Positions 52,920 through 61,976 are shown, counted from the first letter of the stretch. The stretch: DNA of 64,000 nt from Oceanobacillus manasiensis (GCF_000724085.1 NZ_CCDL010000002.1:434001-498000), one strand, 5' to 3'. Numbers and translations: made by a program. The notes: generated from the sequence alone by a model not told the origin.

Positions 52920-53075
52920 TGAAACTTCAATCAGTGGGAGGGGCATGCACCCACAATCATGGTTGGTACCTCATGGGGATGACTTAATGGCCCTTGAACA
53001 GAATCAGACATCTACTGGCAGTTTAGCCCCCAATTTCCCATCATAGATGGAGGTGGGTGTTTTACTGCCATTAAC
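52920..53075 (-). mobile_element. Structured element B, sharing its 19-nt end with element A
   Basis: The segment begins on the plus strand with TGAAACTTCAATCAGTGGG (52920-52938), the reverse complement of the terminus of element A. Inside it are GTGGG / CCCAC, a GGTACC-centred palindrome, and a long hairpin closed by GGCAGT (53017-53022) and ACTGCC (about 53066-53071) with CCATC / GATGG near its tip. No open frame of useful length crosses it. It fills most of the 293-bp gap before thyA. It could be a solo IS200/IS605-type end or MITE, or could have become part of the thyA leader. Confidence 0.4.
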
Positions 53076-53123
53076 ATGCTTGATAAATATTAATTTTAGA
53101 ACATATAAAGTGAGGAGATCATA

Positions 53124-54080
53124 ATGATAAATGGTGAACAGGCTTATTTAGACTTATGTAAGCATATTTTAAATAACGGTACAAAGAAAGAGGACAGAAC
53201 AAATACTGGTACATATTCAGTATTCGGTCACCAAATGCGATTCGATCTTAACAAAGGCTTCCCATTATTAACAACAAAGAAGGTTCCATTTCGTCTTGTT
53301 GCTTCAGAATTGCTGTGGTTTATTAAAGGGGATACGAACATACGTTTTCTATTGGAACACAATAATAATATTTGGAATGAGTGGGCATTCGAAAAATGGG
53401 TAAATAGTACGGAATACAAGGGTCCGGATATGAAGGACTTTGGTAACCGTAGCCAAGTAGATCAAGGTTTTAACGAACAATACCAAGAGCAAATGAGCCT
53501 TTTTAAAGAAAAAGTCTTGCATGATGATGAGTTTGCGGCTACATATGGAAGTTTGGGTTCGGTATATGGAAAACAATGGCGAGAATGGAAAACTTCTAGT
53601 AATACGACCATTGATCAACTAAAGGATGTTATTACATCCATTAAACAGAAGCCGGACTCCAGAAGACACATCGTATCCGCTTGGAATCCAGAGGATGTAC
53701 CGACGATGGCTTTGCCACCATGTCATACACTTTTTCAATTTTATGTAGCAGATGGAAAGTTATCTTGCCAGCTTTATCAGCGGAGTGCAGATGTTTTCCT
53801 TGGTGTTCCTTTTAATATTGCAAGTTACGCATTACTAACACATCTTATTGCATATGAATGTGGGCTTGAGGTTGGAGAATTCGTGCATACATTAGGTGAT
53901 GCACATATATACTCCAACCATATTGAGCAAGTAAAAACACAATTAAAAAGAGACATTCGCACGATGCCTAAGTTAAACATTACAGCAGACAAGCACTCGA
54001 TTTTTGATTTTGATATGAACGATTTTTCTGTAGAGGGGTATAAACCCCATCCGTCTATAAAAGCACCAATAGCAGTTTAA
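53124..54080 (+). CDS. thyA: Thymidylate synthase
   Basis: This 318-residue enzyme methylates dUMP with 5,10-methylene-tetrahydrofolate. The nucleophile is C200 in [30 protein letters not shown] binds phosphate, and [20 protein letters not shown] is standard. At 318 residues it is about 50 longer than E. coli-type enzymes because of an insertion around residues 90-140 ([10 protein letters not shown] region), as in the long form known from Lactobacillus casei. It is 20 bp before dfrA. A structured element lies in its upstream region. Confidence 0.96.
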   Translation: MINGEQAYLDLCKHILNNGTKKEDRTNTGTYSVFGHQMRFDLNKGFPLLTTKKVPFRLVASELLWFIKGDTNIRFLLEHNNNIWNEWAFEKWVNSTEYKGPDMKDFGNRSQVDQGFNEQYQEQMSLFKEKVLHDDEFAATYGSLGSVYGKQWREWKTSSNTTIDQLKDVITSIKQKPDSRRHIVSAWNPEDVPTMALPPCHTLFQFYVADGKLSCQLYQRSADVFLGVPFNIASYALLTHLIAYECGLEVGEFVHTLGDAHIYSNHIEQVKTQLKRDIRTMPKLNITADKHSIFDFDMNDFSVEGYKPHPSIKAPIAV

Positions 54081-54100
54081 ATGAAGAAAGGTGGGATAAA

Positions 54101-54589
54101 ATGATATCTCTTTTATTAGCTATGGACAGGAACAACCTTATCGGTCGAGACAATGATCTTCCCTGGCATTTACCTAAAGATTTACGCTTCTTTAAAGAGA
54201 AAACGTTAGGTCAAACTATCATTATGGGCAGGAAAACATTTGAATCAATTGGATATCCACTACCTAAGAGACAAAATGTAGTGATTACTAGTAATACAGA
54301 ACTTCCTAAAGGGGTAACCTGTATCTCTGATGTAGCGACAATTAAGAATTGGAACGAGTCAAACCCAGATAAAGAATACTTTGTAATAGGTGGTGGGCGC
54401 TTATTTGAGCAAGTCTTGCCATTTGCTGACCGAATGTATATTACATTAATCGACGAAGCGTTTACTGGAGACACTTATTTTCCTACGTACTCTCAAGAAG
54501 AATGGAAAGAGACTTCTAAAGTTAAGGGAGAGAAAAACGAGACTAATCCTTATGATTATTATTTCATGCAATATGACCGGGTAAACTAA
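54101..54589 (+). CDS. dfrA: Dihydrofolate reductase
   Basis: This 162-residue enzyme regenerates tetrahydrofolate from the dihydrofolate made by ThyA. The start MISLLLAMDRNNLIGRDNDL, the active-site LPWHLPKDLRFFKEKTLG with its acidic residue, the MGRKTFESIG cofactor segment and VIGGGRLFEQVLP are all present. AAAGGTGGG precedes the start. The thyA-dfrA pair is common in Firmicutes. In the 148 bp after it there is only a small CATGGA-type palindrome. Confidence 0.96.
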   Translation: MISLLLAMDRNNLIGRDNDLPWHLPKDLRFFKEKTLGQTIIMGRKTFESIGYPLPKRQNVVITSNTELPKGVTCISDVATIKNWNESNPDKEYFVIGGGRLFEQVLPFADRMYITLIDEAFTGDTYFPTYSQEEWKETSKVKGEKNETNPYDYYFMQYDRVN

Positions 54590-54737
54590 TTGTTCAAAGA
54601 ATGCATGAGATTGTAAGAAGTGTTTAAACTAGAAGAACAACAGAAAAGCTTGTTCATGGAGGGGCTTCCATGGTAAACTAAGGAAAACTAGTCTGTACCA
54701 TCAAGACATAACTTTAAAGAGTAGAGAAGGTGTTTAG

Positions 54738-54932
54738 ATGTTATCAAGTATTGGAATTCCTGGGTTAATTCTCATCCTTATTATAGCACTCGTTATCTTC
54801 GGTCCGAAAAAGCTGCCCGAAATTGGAAAGGCTGCAGGCCAGTCATTAAGTGAGTTTCGTAAATCTACTCATGATCTAACCCATGATGACTCAACTGAGG
54901 AAAAAGATGCTAAAAGAAGCGAGACAAAATAA
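54738..54932 (+). CDS. tatA: Sec-independent translocase protein TatA, first copy
   Basis: This 64-residue protein has a short membrane helix ([20 protein letters not shown]), the hinge [20 protein letters not shown] and an acidic, charged tail. This is the TatA layout: a membrane anchor and amphipathic helix that polymerise to form the pore for folded, twin-arginine proteins. It is followed after 19 bp by a second copy. GAGAAGGTG precedes the start. Confidence 0.93.
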   Translation: MLSSIGIPGLILILIIALVIFGPKKLPEIGKAAGQSLSEFRKSTHDLTHDDSTEEKDAKRSETK

Positions 54933-54951
54933 ATCTTGGGAGTGAATTGAA

Positions 54952-55149
54952 ATGTTTAGTAGTATCGGCATCCCGGGTCTAATATTAATTTTAATAGTTG
55001 CATTAGTCGTTTTTGGTCCATCAAAGCTACCAGAAATCGGAAAAGCTTTTGGTACCTCTCTAAAAGAATTTAAAAACGCAACAAGAGACATTGTTTCAGA
55101 CGAAGAGACCACAACTAAAAGCAATAATCATACATCAACTAAAAACTAA
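54952..55149 (+). CDS. tatA: TatA, second copy
   Basis: This 65-residue protein is a close paralogue of the copy just upstream: [20 protein letters not shown] and [20 protein letters not shown] differ from the first copy at few positions, whereas the tails differ in length and charge. The pair is a recent-looking tandem duplication. A hairpin followed by TTTT separates it from tatC. One copy may have taken a TatB-like role, but nothing in the sequence shows it. Confidence 0.93.
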   Translation: MFSSIGIPGLILILIVALVVFGPSKLPEIGKAFGTSLKEFKNATRDIVSDEETTTKSNNHTSTKN

Positions 55150-55154
55150 TGAAT

Positions 55155-55190
55155 GAAGGTGTAAGGTACATACCCTTGCATCTTCTTTTG
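55155..55190 (+). terminator. Terminator between tatA and tatC
   Basis: GAAGGTGTAAGG (55155-55166) pairs with CCTTGCATCTTC (55174-55185), including two G-T pairs, and is followed by TTTTG. TATAAT at 55203-55208 may be the -10 of a separate tatC promoter. Partial termination would keep TatA in excess of TatC. Confidence 0.6.
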
Positions 55191-55223
55191 TGTCTGCTAA
55201 GATATAATTCAGGAGTGTGGAAT

Positions 55224-55988
55224 ATGTCGGACAACAAAACGGAATTTAATGAAAAGGAAATGAACGTAACAGGCCATCTAACAGAGTTAAGAAACAGAAT
55301 TATAGTTACAGCAGTTTTCTTCATAGCGTTTTTCGCACTAGGGTTCATATATGTGAAAGATATATACCATTTTTTCACAGCTGATCTTAGTTTTCAGTTA
55401 AATATTATCAGCCCCGGAGAAACGATATGGCTATACTTTACGATGGCGAGTCTAGTTGCTATAGCTGGAACCATACCGGTATTAACTTACCAAATTTGGG
55501 CTTTTGTAAAACCCGGATTGACTGATGTTGAAAAAAAGGCATCCATTGCATACATACCTACAGTCTTTTTACTTTTCATCGGAGGCTTAGTATTTGGTTA
55601 CTATTTATTCATTGAATTAATTTTGCCTTTTTTACTTGGTCTAAGTGAAGGTATGTTTAACGAAATGTTTACAACGGAGAAGTATTTTAAATTCATGCTT
55701 AGGGTAACCTTGCCATTTGCAATATTGTTTGAGATCCCGATTATAGCAATGTTTCTTACAACTATCGGGGTACTAACCCCAGAATTTATGCGGAAGACAC
55801 GGAAATATGCCTATTTAATTTTAATCATTATTGGTACTATTGTTACGCCACCTGACTTCTTATTACAGCTAGTTGTAGCGGTACCGTTGATTATTTTATA
55901 TGAAATTAGTATACACCTGTCTGCTGTGGTATACCGCAAGAAATTGAAAAAGCATCAAGAATTTATGGAGCAGGAGGAGCAGGAATAG
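55224..55988 (+). CDS. tatC: Sec-independent translocase protein TatC
   Basis: This 254-residue protein has six membrane helices and is the receptor of the Tat system that reads the twin-arginine signal. The N-terminal GHLTELRNRIIVTAVFFIAF, the loop with FVKPGLTDVEKKASIAYIP, and TPPDFLLQLVVAVPLIILYEI are diagnostic. ATG at 55224 follows AGGAGTG and gives the normal N-terminus; the frame is open back to 55149 but that extension is not family-like and overlaps the terminator. QcrA is a plausible client. Confidence 0.95.
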   Translation: MSDNKTEFNEKEMNVTGHLTELRNRIIVTAVFFIAFFALGFIYVKDIYHFFTADLSFQLNIISPGETIWLYFTMASLVAIAGTIPVLTYQIWAFVKPGLTDVEKKASIAYIPTVFLLFIGGLVFGYYLFIELILPFLLGLSEGMFNEMFTTEKYFKFMLRVTLPFAILFEIPIIAMFLTTIGVLTPEFMRKTRKYAYLILIIIGTIVTPPDFLLQLVVAVPLIILYEISIHLSAVVYRKKLKKHQEFMEQEEQE

Positions 55989-56000
55989 GGGGGATATTTT

Positions 56001-56210
56001 ATGCGCTCTTTTTATCATTTTTTACTAACCTATCGTGGAAAGAAGAAACCCGATGAAAAATCAAAGCTTGCTGATTGGGCTTTTTTTGACCATAACTTTC
56101 CTAAGCATTCAACAGATTATGATGAACTAAGTAGCTACCTTGAGTGGAATAGCCCTTTTACTAGTGCTTTGGTGACTTTTGATACATTGTGGAATGAGTA
56201 TACAAGATAA
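56001..56210 (+). CDS. yozE: YozE-family protein (UPF0346)
   Basis: This 69-residue protein has the YozE pattern: RSFYHFLLTYRGKKKPDEK, FFDHNFPKHSTDYDELSSYL and a C-terminal FDTLWNEY. The family adopts a small SAM-like helical fold. GGGGGGATATTTT precedes the start, 12 bp after tatC. A terminator follows. Its function is unknown. Confidence 0.88.
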   Translation: MRSFYHFLLTYRGKKKPDEKSKLADWAFFDHNFPKHSTDYDELSSYLEWNSPFTSALVTFDTLWNEYTR

Positions 56211-56226
56211 CATTTAAAAAACGTAA

Positions 56227-56254
56227 GGGCTGCTAATAAAGGCAGCTCTTTTTA
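56227..56254 (+). terminator. Terminator after yozE
   Basis: GGGCTGC (56227-56233) pairs with GCAGCTC (56242-56248, one G-T pair) and is followed by TTTTTATAT. The remaining 245 bp before the next gene hold a GGGAAATA / TATTTCCC palindrome near 56390-56411 and nothing else I can support. Confidence 0.75.
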
Positions 56255-56500
56255 TATCACAAAAATCAAACAAACGTTTGATCAATATTCTAAATGTAAC
56301 CCTAACGCGCATAAATACAATAAACGTTCTTCATTCGACAAAATAATCTAATGAGTAAGAGGAACCTGTTGAATCATGCGGTTGCCCGGGAAATATTCCT
56401 TTGTATTTCCCTTAACAGTTAGCCTACACCTTTTTCTTTTCGTGACGTATTCTATAAGTGATGCAAATTCTAAAATCATAAAATAAAGGGGAAGTGCAGC

Positions 56501-56956
56501 ATGGTATTTCCATCACCTCGGGGCCAGCAATTTCAGCGTCCAATAGAGCATAGGCAAAATCCATTTATGTTTCCCAATCGTAATGTAAGTCCTTCTAGAC
56601 AAGGCTTACCTTCACTTTTAGGTAAATTTACGAATCAGCAAGCTTCAGCTGGATTGATAAATAAAGGAGTGGGGGGGCTCTCCTCGACATTAAACAATGT
56701 GCAACAAGTCTTAAAGGTGGTACAGTCCACAGCACCAATCGTGCAGGAATACGGTCCAATGGTGAAAAACTTACCATCCATGTATCGTATGATGAAGGCG
56801 TTTAAGGATTTGGAAGCAGAAGATAAAAAGTCAGATGATAAACCAATTGAATCGAAAGACAACAAATATGAGAAAGAACAAGTATCAAAAAGCCAATCTA
56901 GCAAACATATTAAAAGGGAAACGAGCGGTGATTCTAAGCCAATTTTATTTATTTAA
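56501..56956 (+). CDS. yqfQ: YqfQ/VrrA-like protein
   Basis: This 151-residue hydrophilic protein has an N-terminal part rich in proline, glutamine and arginine (FPSPRGQQFQRPIEHRQNPF), a middle with STLNNVQQVLKVVQSTAPIV and QEYGPMVKNLPSMYRMMKAF, and a lysine/serine-rich tail. The middle block is like the conserved core of YqfQ (VrrA-like) proteins, some of which are spore-associated. AAAGGGGAAG precedes the ATG. Its promoter is unclear. In B. subtilis yqfQ is elsewhere, so the placement is unusual if the identity is right. Confidence 0.6.
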   Translation: MVFPSPRGQQFQRPIEHRQNPFMFPNRNVSPSRQGLPSLLGKFTNQQASAGLINKGVGGLSSTLNNVQQVLKVVQSTAPIVQEYGPMVKNLPSMYRMMKAFKDLEAEDKKSDDKPIESKDNKYEKEQVSKSQSSKHIKRETSGDSKPILFI

Positions 56957-57040
56957 AGAATATAAGGCCCCCGACTTGATTTTTTCACTAATAAACGAAA
57001 AAATAGAGATAAGCTGAAATATTGCAATGGAGGTAATAGC

Positions 57041-58000
57041 ATGAGTTCAAATAAAGAAATTGCAACATTTGCCGGGGGTTGCTTTTGGTGTATGGTAGAA
57101 CCATTTGATGAACGACCTGGAATTCATAGTGTTGTATCCGGATATACTGGTGGACATGTAGAAAATCCTACTTATGAACAAGTTTGTTCAGATACTACAG
57201 GTCATGTTGAAGCTGTTCAGATTACATTCGATCCTGAAGTAATGCCATATGAGGATATTCTTCAAACTTTCTGGCAGCAAATTGATCCTACAGATACTGG
57301 AGGGCAATTTAATGATAGAGGAGAATCCTATCAAACAGCCATCTTTTATCATAACGAACAGCAAAGAGAAATAGCAGAGCAATCCAAACAAGAGTTAGAC
57401 CAAAGTGGTAGGTTCTCCAAACCAATCTTCACACCAATTCTTCCAGCCAAACCATTTTACTTAGCGGAAGAAAAGCACCAGGACTACTACAAAAAACAGT
57501 CTTTTCATTATCGGCTCTACAAAAAAGGTTCAGGACGCGAAGATTTTATCAACAACAACTGGAAAAAAGTAATAAACAAAGAAGAATTAAAACAAAAGCT
57601 TACTCCTATTCAGTACCATGTCACGCAAGAAAACGGTACAGAAAGGCCATTTCAAAATGATTACTGGGATAATGAAGAAGAGGGGATCTACGTCGATGTA
57701 ATCACAGGAAAGCCATTGTTTTCATCAAAAGATAAGTATGATGCAGGCTGTGGGTGGCCAAGCTTTACCAAACCAATTGATAAATACCAAGTAGAAGAAA
57801 AAACAGATTCCACTCATGGTATGATTCGAACTGAAATAAGAAGTAAAGACTCCGATTCTCACCTTGGACATGTTTTTGAAGACGGCCCTATGGAAGCTGG
57901 TGGGCTTAGGTATTGTATGAATTCTGCAGCAATGCGTTTTGTACCTGTTAGTCAAATGGAAAAAGAAGGATACGAAAAGTTGCTACATTTATTCAAGTAG
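57041..58000 (+). CDS. msrAB: Fused methionine sulfoxide reductase MsrA-MsrB
   Basis: This 319-residue protein joins MsrA (about 1-155) and MsrB (about 175-319), which together reduce both stereoisomers of methionine sulfoxide. MsrA carries the catalytic cysteine in [15 protein letters not shown] (C14). MsrB carries [23 protein letters not shown]-like [11 protein letters not shown] and the catalytic cysteine in [15 protein letters not shown]. Two zinc-type CxxC pairs are not evident in the MsrB part. B. subtilis has separate msrA and msrB genes. ATGGAGG precedes the start. It is cytoplasmic. Confidence 0.95.
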   Translation: MSSNKEIATFAGGCFWCMVEPFDERPGIHSVVSGYTGGHVENPTYEQVCSDTTGHVEAVQITFDPEVMPYEDILQTFWQQIDPTDTGGQFNDRGESYQTAIFYHNEQQREIAEQSKQELDQSGRFSKPIFTPILPAKPFYLAEEKHQDYYKKQSFHYRLYKKGSGREDFINNNWKKVINKEELKQKLTPIQYHVTQENGTERPFQNDYWDNEEEGIYVDVITGKPLFSSKDKYDAGCGWPSFTKPIDKYQVEEKTDSTHGMIRTEIRSKDSDSHLGHVFEDGPMEAGGLRYCMNSAAMRFVPVSQMEKEGYEKLLHLFK

Positions 58001-58038
58001 ACCATAATAATATTATGTAAACAAAGCGAGGAAAAATA

Positions 58039-58245
58039 ATGATTCATCTAAATTGGGAAAATAGAGAAACAGTAAAACAGATAAAGTGTGTGCATGCTGA
58101 TGCTAAGAAATTTATAGTACACAATAAGTTAACACCAGGGAAAACCTATGATGTAAAGAATGAAACAGATGAGTTTTATTTTATCATAGACAATAGTAAT
58201 CGAATTGGTGGCTTTCGAAAAGATTACTTTGAAGAGGTAAAATAA
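58039..58245 (+). CDS. Small DUF6501-like protein
   Basis: This 68-residue protein begins MIHLNWENRETVKQIKCVHA and contains KLTPGKTYDVKNETDEFYFI followed by RIGGFRKDYFEEV. It looks like a small beta-barrel protein and fits the DUF6501 group of Bacillaceae as I remember it. GCGAGGAAA precedes the ATG. It starts 38 bp after msrAB, and its last codons are in the following terminator. No function can be assigned. Confidence 0.65.
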   Translation: MIHLNWENRETVKQIKCVHADAKKFIVHNKLTPGKTYDVKNETDEFYFIIDNSNRIGGFRKDYFEEVK

Positions 58246-58278
58246 CAGGGGTAATCCCTTGTTATTTTACCTTTTTCT
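58236..58278. terminator. Bidirectional terminator
   Basis: GGTAAAATAACA (58236-58247) pairs with TGTTATTTTACC (58260-58271), with a GGG/CCC inner step, and is followed by TTTTTCTTTT. It separates convergent genes. Confidence 0.85.
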
Positions 58279-58285
58279 TTTCTGC

Positions 58286-59476
58286 TTATAAATATAAATT
58301 GGCTAGCATGATTCCTAATTTTTCCTGGTAGATTTCCTCGAATTGTTCAATTGGTAATGGGTTCACACCACTCCCTAATTCTACTGTAAACCCCGGAAGT
58401 TGAAACTCTTGAATAAACCAATCCTTATAACCAGCGTAACTATCAATATATTGGACAGGCTCATAACCGCTAACCCTAGCATATTCCATTACGATTTGTT
58501 CTGATTCTGGTGGCTCAAAACCTTCAAAACCCCAGTAAATTTCCTCTCCTTGTGTATGAAAAGCATTCATTCGTGCAAATTGACGTAGTCTTGCTAGTTC
58601 AGCCATTGCGATCGCTTCAGGTTCGGTTAGCGGGGCATATCCAGGGAAATCCCTTGGCTCAGGGGTAGTCGGTTTCCGTTCCGCTTCAACATTCCAAAGT
58701 GCAGGGTATTGGTTATTTAAATCGACTCCTCTAATGTTTGCTTTCCAATTTGAAAAATCCGCTTGTTGATTATTTATTTCTAAAACTTCTTGTTCTCTGT
58801 CTTCTGCTGATGAAGCGCCGTTTATAACGAGGTTTACACCGTCCGGATTAACCATTGGAACAATGGATAGCGTGGTGTCAGTAAACAAAGGTAGGGCAAA
58901 TATACCTCTTATAGGTAAATGATTCGTTAGTGCAAGTGCATATTCATTTAGAAACCGCATGATAACAGATGTTGTAATCCATTCATTTGCATGAAAGGAA
59001 CCATTTAAGTGGACTTGTTTTGTACCATTTCCAACTTGTAATTCTATTAAATCTTTACCCATTACAGAATTCCCTATGACGTTTTGCCGGATAAAAGGGT
59101 AAACAATCAACAATGTCTCCAAATTATCAAGCATTTTATCATACGTATAGTTATCTGGATCAGTGAAGAGCATAGCATTTACTTTTCGAGGAACCTGTAG
59201 TATCTGACCTTGTTGCAAATTATTTGGATTAAGCAAGGTATTTGCCAAAAACAACATATCCAATGGCACGTTATTACGTATCGAAATAGAATATAATGTA
59301 TCTTGTTCCTGTATGCTGTACGGTTCTGTTACGTAACCGGGAATTTTTATTTCCTCACCTATGGATAACTGATTGGGTGACACGCCTGGATTTGACTGTT
59401 CTATAAGAATCAGAGGTATACCAAATAACTGGCTGTAATACCAAAGTGAATCCCCTTGTCGTATTGTAACCTCCAT
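58286..59476 (-). CDS. LysM-domain M14 peptidase, gamma-D-glutamyl-diaminopimelate endopeptidase I-like
   Basis: This 396-residue protein has two LysM domains (residues 1-47 and 50-96, RQGDSLWYYSQLFGIPLILI first) and an M14 metallopeptidase domain (110-396). Zinc ligands are H162 and E165 in FHANEW and H307 in AFHTQGEE; the catalytic glutamate is E366 in VELGSG. This is the plan of endopeptidase I from Lysinibacillus sphaericus, which cuts the gamma-D-Glu-meso-DAP bond in spore or cell-wall peptides. No signal peptide, so it probably works inside the mother cell or spore. GGGGGAG precedes the start. Confidence 0.9.
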   Translation of the reverse strand: MEVTIRQGDSLWYYSQLFGIPLILIEQSNPGVSPNQLSIGEEIKIPGYVTEPYSIQEQDTLYSISIRNNVPLDMLFLANTLLNPNNLQQGQILQVPRKVNAMLFTDPDNYTYDKMLDNLETLLIVYPFIRQNVIGNSVMGKDLIELQVGNGTKQVHLNGSFHANEWITTSVIMRFLNEYALALTNHLPIRGIFALPLFTDTTLSIVPMVNPDGVNLVINGASSAEDREQEVLEINNQQADFSNWKANIRGVDLNNQYPALWNVEAERKPTTPEPRDFPGYAPLTEPEAIAMAELARLRQFARMNAFHTQGEEIYWGFEGFEPPESEQIVMEYARVSGYEPVQYIDSYAGYKDWFIQEFQLPGFTVELGSGVNPLPIEQFEEIYQEKLGIMLANLYL

Positions 59477-59721
59477 GCATTTCTCCCCCTTAACATGTAT
59501 TACTAAATAATATGGTTATATATTTCAAAAGTGCATCTAAACGATTTTGGATACTCTACTACTATGCATTAATAAACGAAATAATGTTAATAGAAAAAAA
59601 GAGAGAAGGATAAGGGTAAGTTCTAGGTTTGTCCTTTTAATTTTTGGTGAAAATAAGTTATAATAGCTTGTAGCAACCAATACGCAACGGATATGGAAAG
59701 ATTAGAGGAGGAAATGGTTTT

Positions 59722-59961
59722 ATGGCTTTTGTAATAACTTCACCATGTAAGGAAGAAAAAGCAGGCGAGTGTGTAGAAGTTTGTCCTGTAGACTGTATAG
59801 AAGAAGGAAAAGATATGTTTTATATTGATCCTGAAATTTGTATTGACTGTGGGGCATGTGAAGCTGTTTGTCCGGTTGAGGCTATATACATGGAAGATGA
59901 GGTTCCAGAAGAGGAAACCCCTTATATTGCGATAAATCAAAAGTTTTTTGAAGAAAAATAA
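59722..59961 (+). CDS. 7Fe/8Fe-type ferredoxin
   Basis: This 79-residue ferredoxin has two cluster motifs: CKEEKAGECVEVCP near residues 9-22 (a C-x7-C-x3-CP pattern typical of a 3Fe-4S or second 4Fe-4S site) and CIDCGACEAVCP (about 40-51, a 4Fe-4S site). The C-terminus is acidic. It differs from the single-cluster Fer of B. subtilis. GAGGAGG precedes the start, and TATAAT at 59659-59664 may be the -10 of its promoter. It is a one-gene unit with its own terminator. The redox partner is unknown. Confidence 0.92.
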   Translation: MAFVITSPCKEEKAGECVEVCPVDCIEEGKDMFYIDPEICIDCGACEAVCPVEAIYMEDEVPEEETPYIAINQKFFEEK

Positions 59962-59970
59962 TTTAAACAA

Positions 59971-60004
59971 AGATCAACTGGACTTCCTCCAGCTGATCTT
60001 TTTG
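59971..60004 (+). terminator. Terminator after the ferredoxin gene
   Basis: AGATCAACTGGA (59971-59982) pairs with TCCAGCTGATCT (59988-59999) with one mismatch and is followed by TTTTTG. Confidence 0.85.
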
Positions 60005-60014
60005 TTTCTTTAGG

Positions 60015-60281
60015 CTATCTTGTTTGAAAGCTATCATAGCCATTATTTTCTTTGTTTGTCACATACATTTGTTCGACACGTATAAACTTGTTCAAACCTT
60101 TATCAAGATCCTGTAGATAAGCATTAAGCTTTTCTTCTTGTCCTTCTACCTCTAATTCTACAGTACCGTCATCTTTGTTACGAACCCATCCATTTAAGTC
60201 CATCTCCTTAGCTTTCACCTGTGCAGAACGTCTAAATCCTACGCCTTGAACACGTCCACTTATAATTACATGCTTTCTCAT
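60015..60281 (-). CDS. acyP: Acylphosphatase
   Basis: This 88-residue enzyme hydrolyses acyl phosphates. The catalytic residues are R17 in GRVQGVGFRR and N35 in GWVRNKDDGTVELEVEG; both signature segments are complete. It is leftward, convergent with the ferredoxin gene, with the terminator between them. GAGGTG precedes the ATG. B. subtilis YflL is the named relative. Confidence 0.94.
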   Translation of the reverse strand: MRKHVIISGRVQGVGFRRSAQVKAKEMDLNGWVRNKDDGTVELEVEGQEEKLNAYLQDLDKGLNKFIRVEQMYVTNKENNGYDSFQTR

Positions 60282-60397
60282 ATTTTCACCTCTCTACTCT
60301 TTTCTAATTACCTGTTTACCTGTGAATAAAACACATATATTCTACAAAAATAGCTAATAATACTACTAACCAATAGTGAAGAAGAGGAGACAAAAGT

Positions 60398-61927
60398 GTG
60401 AGTGAAAATCAATTACCACAATTTCCAGAGCCGTTTTGGCGAGAAACAGAGCTACCCACTTTCAAAAAACTGGATACATCTATAAAAGCTGATGTTGGAA
60501 TCGTAGGAGGGGGGATAACAGGAATTACTACCGCCTATTTATTATCCAAGCAAAACTTTAAAGTAGTTTTGATTGATTCTGACGAAATACTTAATGGTAC
60601 AACAGGTCATACGACAGCTAAAATAACGGCACAGCATGGTTTGATTTATGATGAATTCATAAAGCACATGGGTGAAGAAAAAGCAGCAAAGTATTACAAG
60701 GCTGCTATGAAAGCAAAAGAACTTATTGAGAAGTTGATAACCGAACACAAAATTGATTGTGATTATGAACAACAAGATGCTTATGTTTACACAAGTGATG
60801 ATGGTTATATGATGCAGCTAGAAAATGAGATGAAGGCTTATGAGAAATTACAAATTAGCAGTGAATTCCTTTCAGAAATTCCTTTAAAGCTACCAATTAA
60901 AGCAGCAGTGAAAATGCATGACCAGGCACAATTTCACCCTTTAAAGTATTTAAAAGAACTTGTGCAAGAGTGTAAGAAAAACGGTGTTCTCTTCTACGAA
61001 AATACAACTGCTGTAGATATTGAGTATAATAAACATCCTAACATTGTGACAAGAGATGGACACCGTATAACATGTAACCATGTAATTGCTGCATCACATT
61101 TCCCGTTTTATGACAAGCAAAGTTTTTATTTTGCTAGAATGTACCCGCAACGATCGTATGTTCTTGCTATTACTTCTAAATTAAAATTCCCTGGAGGAAT
61201 GTACATTAACGCAGAGAATCCTACAAGATCAATTAGAACTACACCAGGTGATAAAGGACCTTTATGGTTGATAGGAGGAGAAAGCCATAAAACAGGCCAA
61301 GGGGAATCTGTTATCCACCATTATGAAAAACTAGAACAATTCTCTTCAAAGCATTTTGATATTCAAGACATTGTCTATCGGTGGTCTGCTCAGGACTTAA
61401 CAACAATTGATAAAGTACCTTATATTGGTCCGGTCAGCAAGGGAGAAGAAAATGTATATGTAGCAACCGGTTACAGAAAATGGGGAATGACGAATGGAAC
61501 GGCTGCAGCAATGATGCTTGCTGATAGAATAACCGAGACTCCAAACGAATTTGCAGAAATATATGAGCCATCGCGTTTTCAGCCAGATCCGTCAGTTCGT
61601 AAATTTATGGAAATAAATGCAGATGTAGCAAAACATATGTTAAAAGGAAAATTGGATTTTTCTAACAACAAATTAACAGAACTAAAAACTGACGAAGCAG
61701 TGGTAACACGCATAAATGGGACAAGAACTGGAATTTATAAAGATAAAAAGGAAACGTTACATGCTGTAGATACAACTTGCACACATTTAGGCTGTGAAGT
61801 GGAATGGAATTCTGGAGATCGAAGCTGGGATTGTCCATGTCATGGGTCTAGGTTTACCTATGAAGGTAGTGTAATTGAAGGACCTGCCAAAAAACCTTTA
61901 GCTAAAGTTGAAATTCCAAACGAATAA
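60398..61927 (+). CDS. FAD-dependent oxidoreductase with C-terminal Rieske domain
   Basis: This 509-residue protein has an N-terminal FAD-binding domain of the DAO type (residues 35-400; VGIVGGGITGITTAYLLSKQ and ATGYRKWGMTNGTAAAMML) and a C-terminal Rieske 2Fe-2S domain (about 420-509). Rieske ligands are C461 and H463 in CTHLGC and C479 and H482 in DCPCHGSRF. The same fusion is found in B. subtilis YhfW. Substrate is unknown; electrons likely pass between FAD and the cluster. No signal peptide. GAGGAGA precedes the GTG start. Confidence 0.92.
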   Translation: MSENQLPQFPEPFWRETELPTFKKLDTSIKADVGIVGGGITGITTAYLLSKQNFKVVLIDSDEILNGTTGHTTAKITAQHGLIYDEFIKHMGEEKAAKYYKAAMKAKELIEKLITEHKIDCDYEQQDAYVYTSDDGYMMQLENEMKAYEKLQISSEFLSEIPLKLPIKAAVKMHDQAQFHPLKYLKELVQECKKNGVLFYENTTAVDIEYNKHPNIVTRDGHRITCNHVIAASHFPFYDKQSFYFARMYPQRSYVLAITSKLKFPGGMYINAENPTRSIRTTPGDKGPLWLIGGESHKTGQGESVIHHYEKLEQFSSKHFDIQDIVYRWSAQDLTTIDKVPYIGPVSKGEENVYVATGYRKWGMTNGTAAAMMLADRITETPNEFAEIYEPSRFQPDPSVRKFMEINADVAKHMLKGKLDFSNNKLTELKTDEAVVTRINGTRTGIYKDKKETLHAVDTTCTHLGCEVEWNSGDRSWDCPCHGSRFTYEGSVIEGPAKKPLAKVEIPNE

Positions 61928-61934
61928 GTTAAAT

Positions 61935-61976
61935 AAAAAACTACGCCTATAAGAAAGTTTTGGCGTAGTTTTTTTA
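61935..61976 (+). terminator. Terminator after the FAD-Rieske gene
   Basis: A 13-bp stem AAAAAACTACGCC / GGCGTAGTTTTTT (61935-61947 with 61962-61974) supplies its own T tract. Confidence 0.88.

Noticed and set aside
53040-53075. Terminator or attenuator controlling thyA
   Set aside because: The GGCAGT/ACTGCC hairpin has TTTT inside its arm but no T tract after it; it is better explained as part of the element.
55149-55223. Upstream extension of tatC
   Set aside because: The extra residues do not fit TatC and the segment holds a terminator and promoter-like sequence.
56390-56411. GGGAAATA / TATTTCCC palindrome as terminator
   Set aside because: No T tract follows on either strand, and a proper terminator already lies after yozE.
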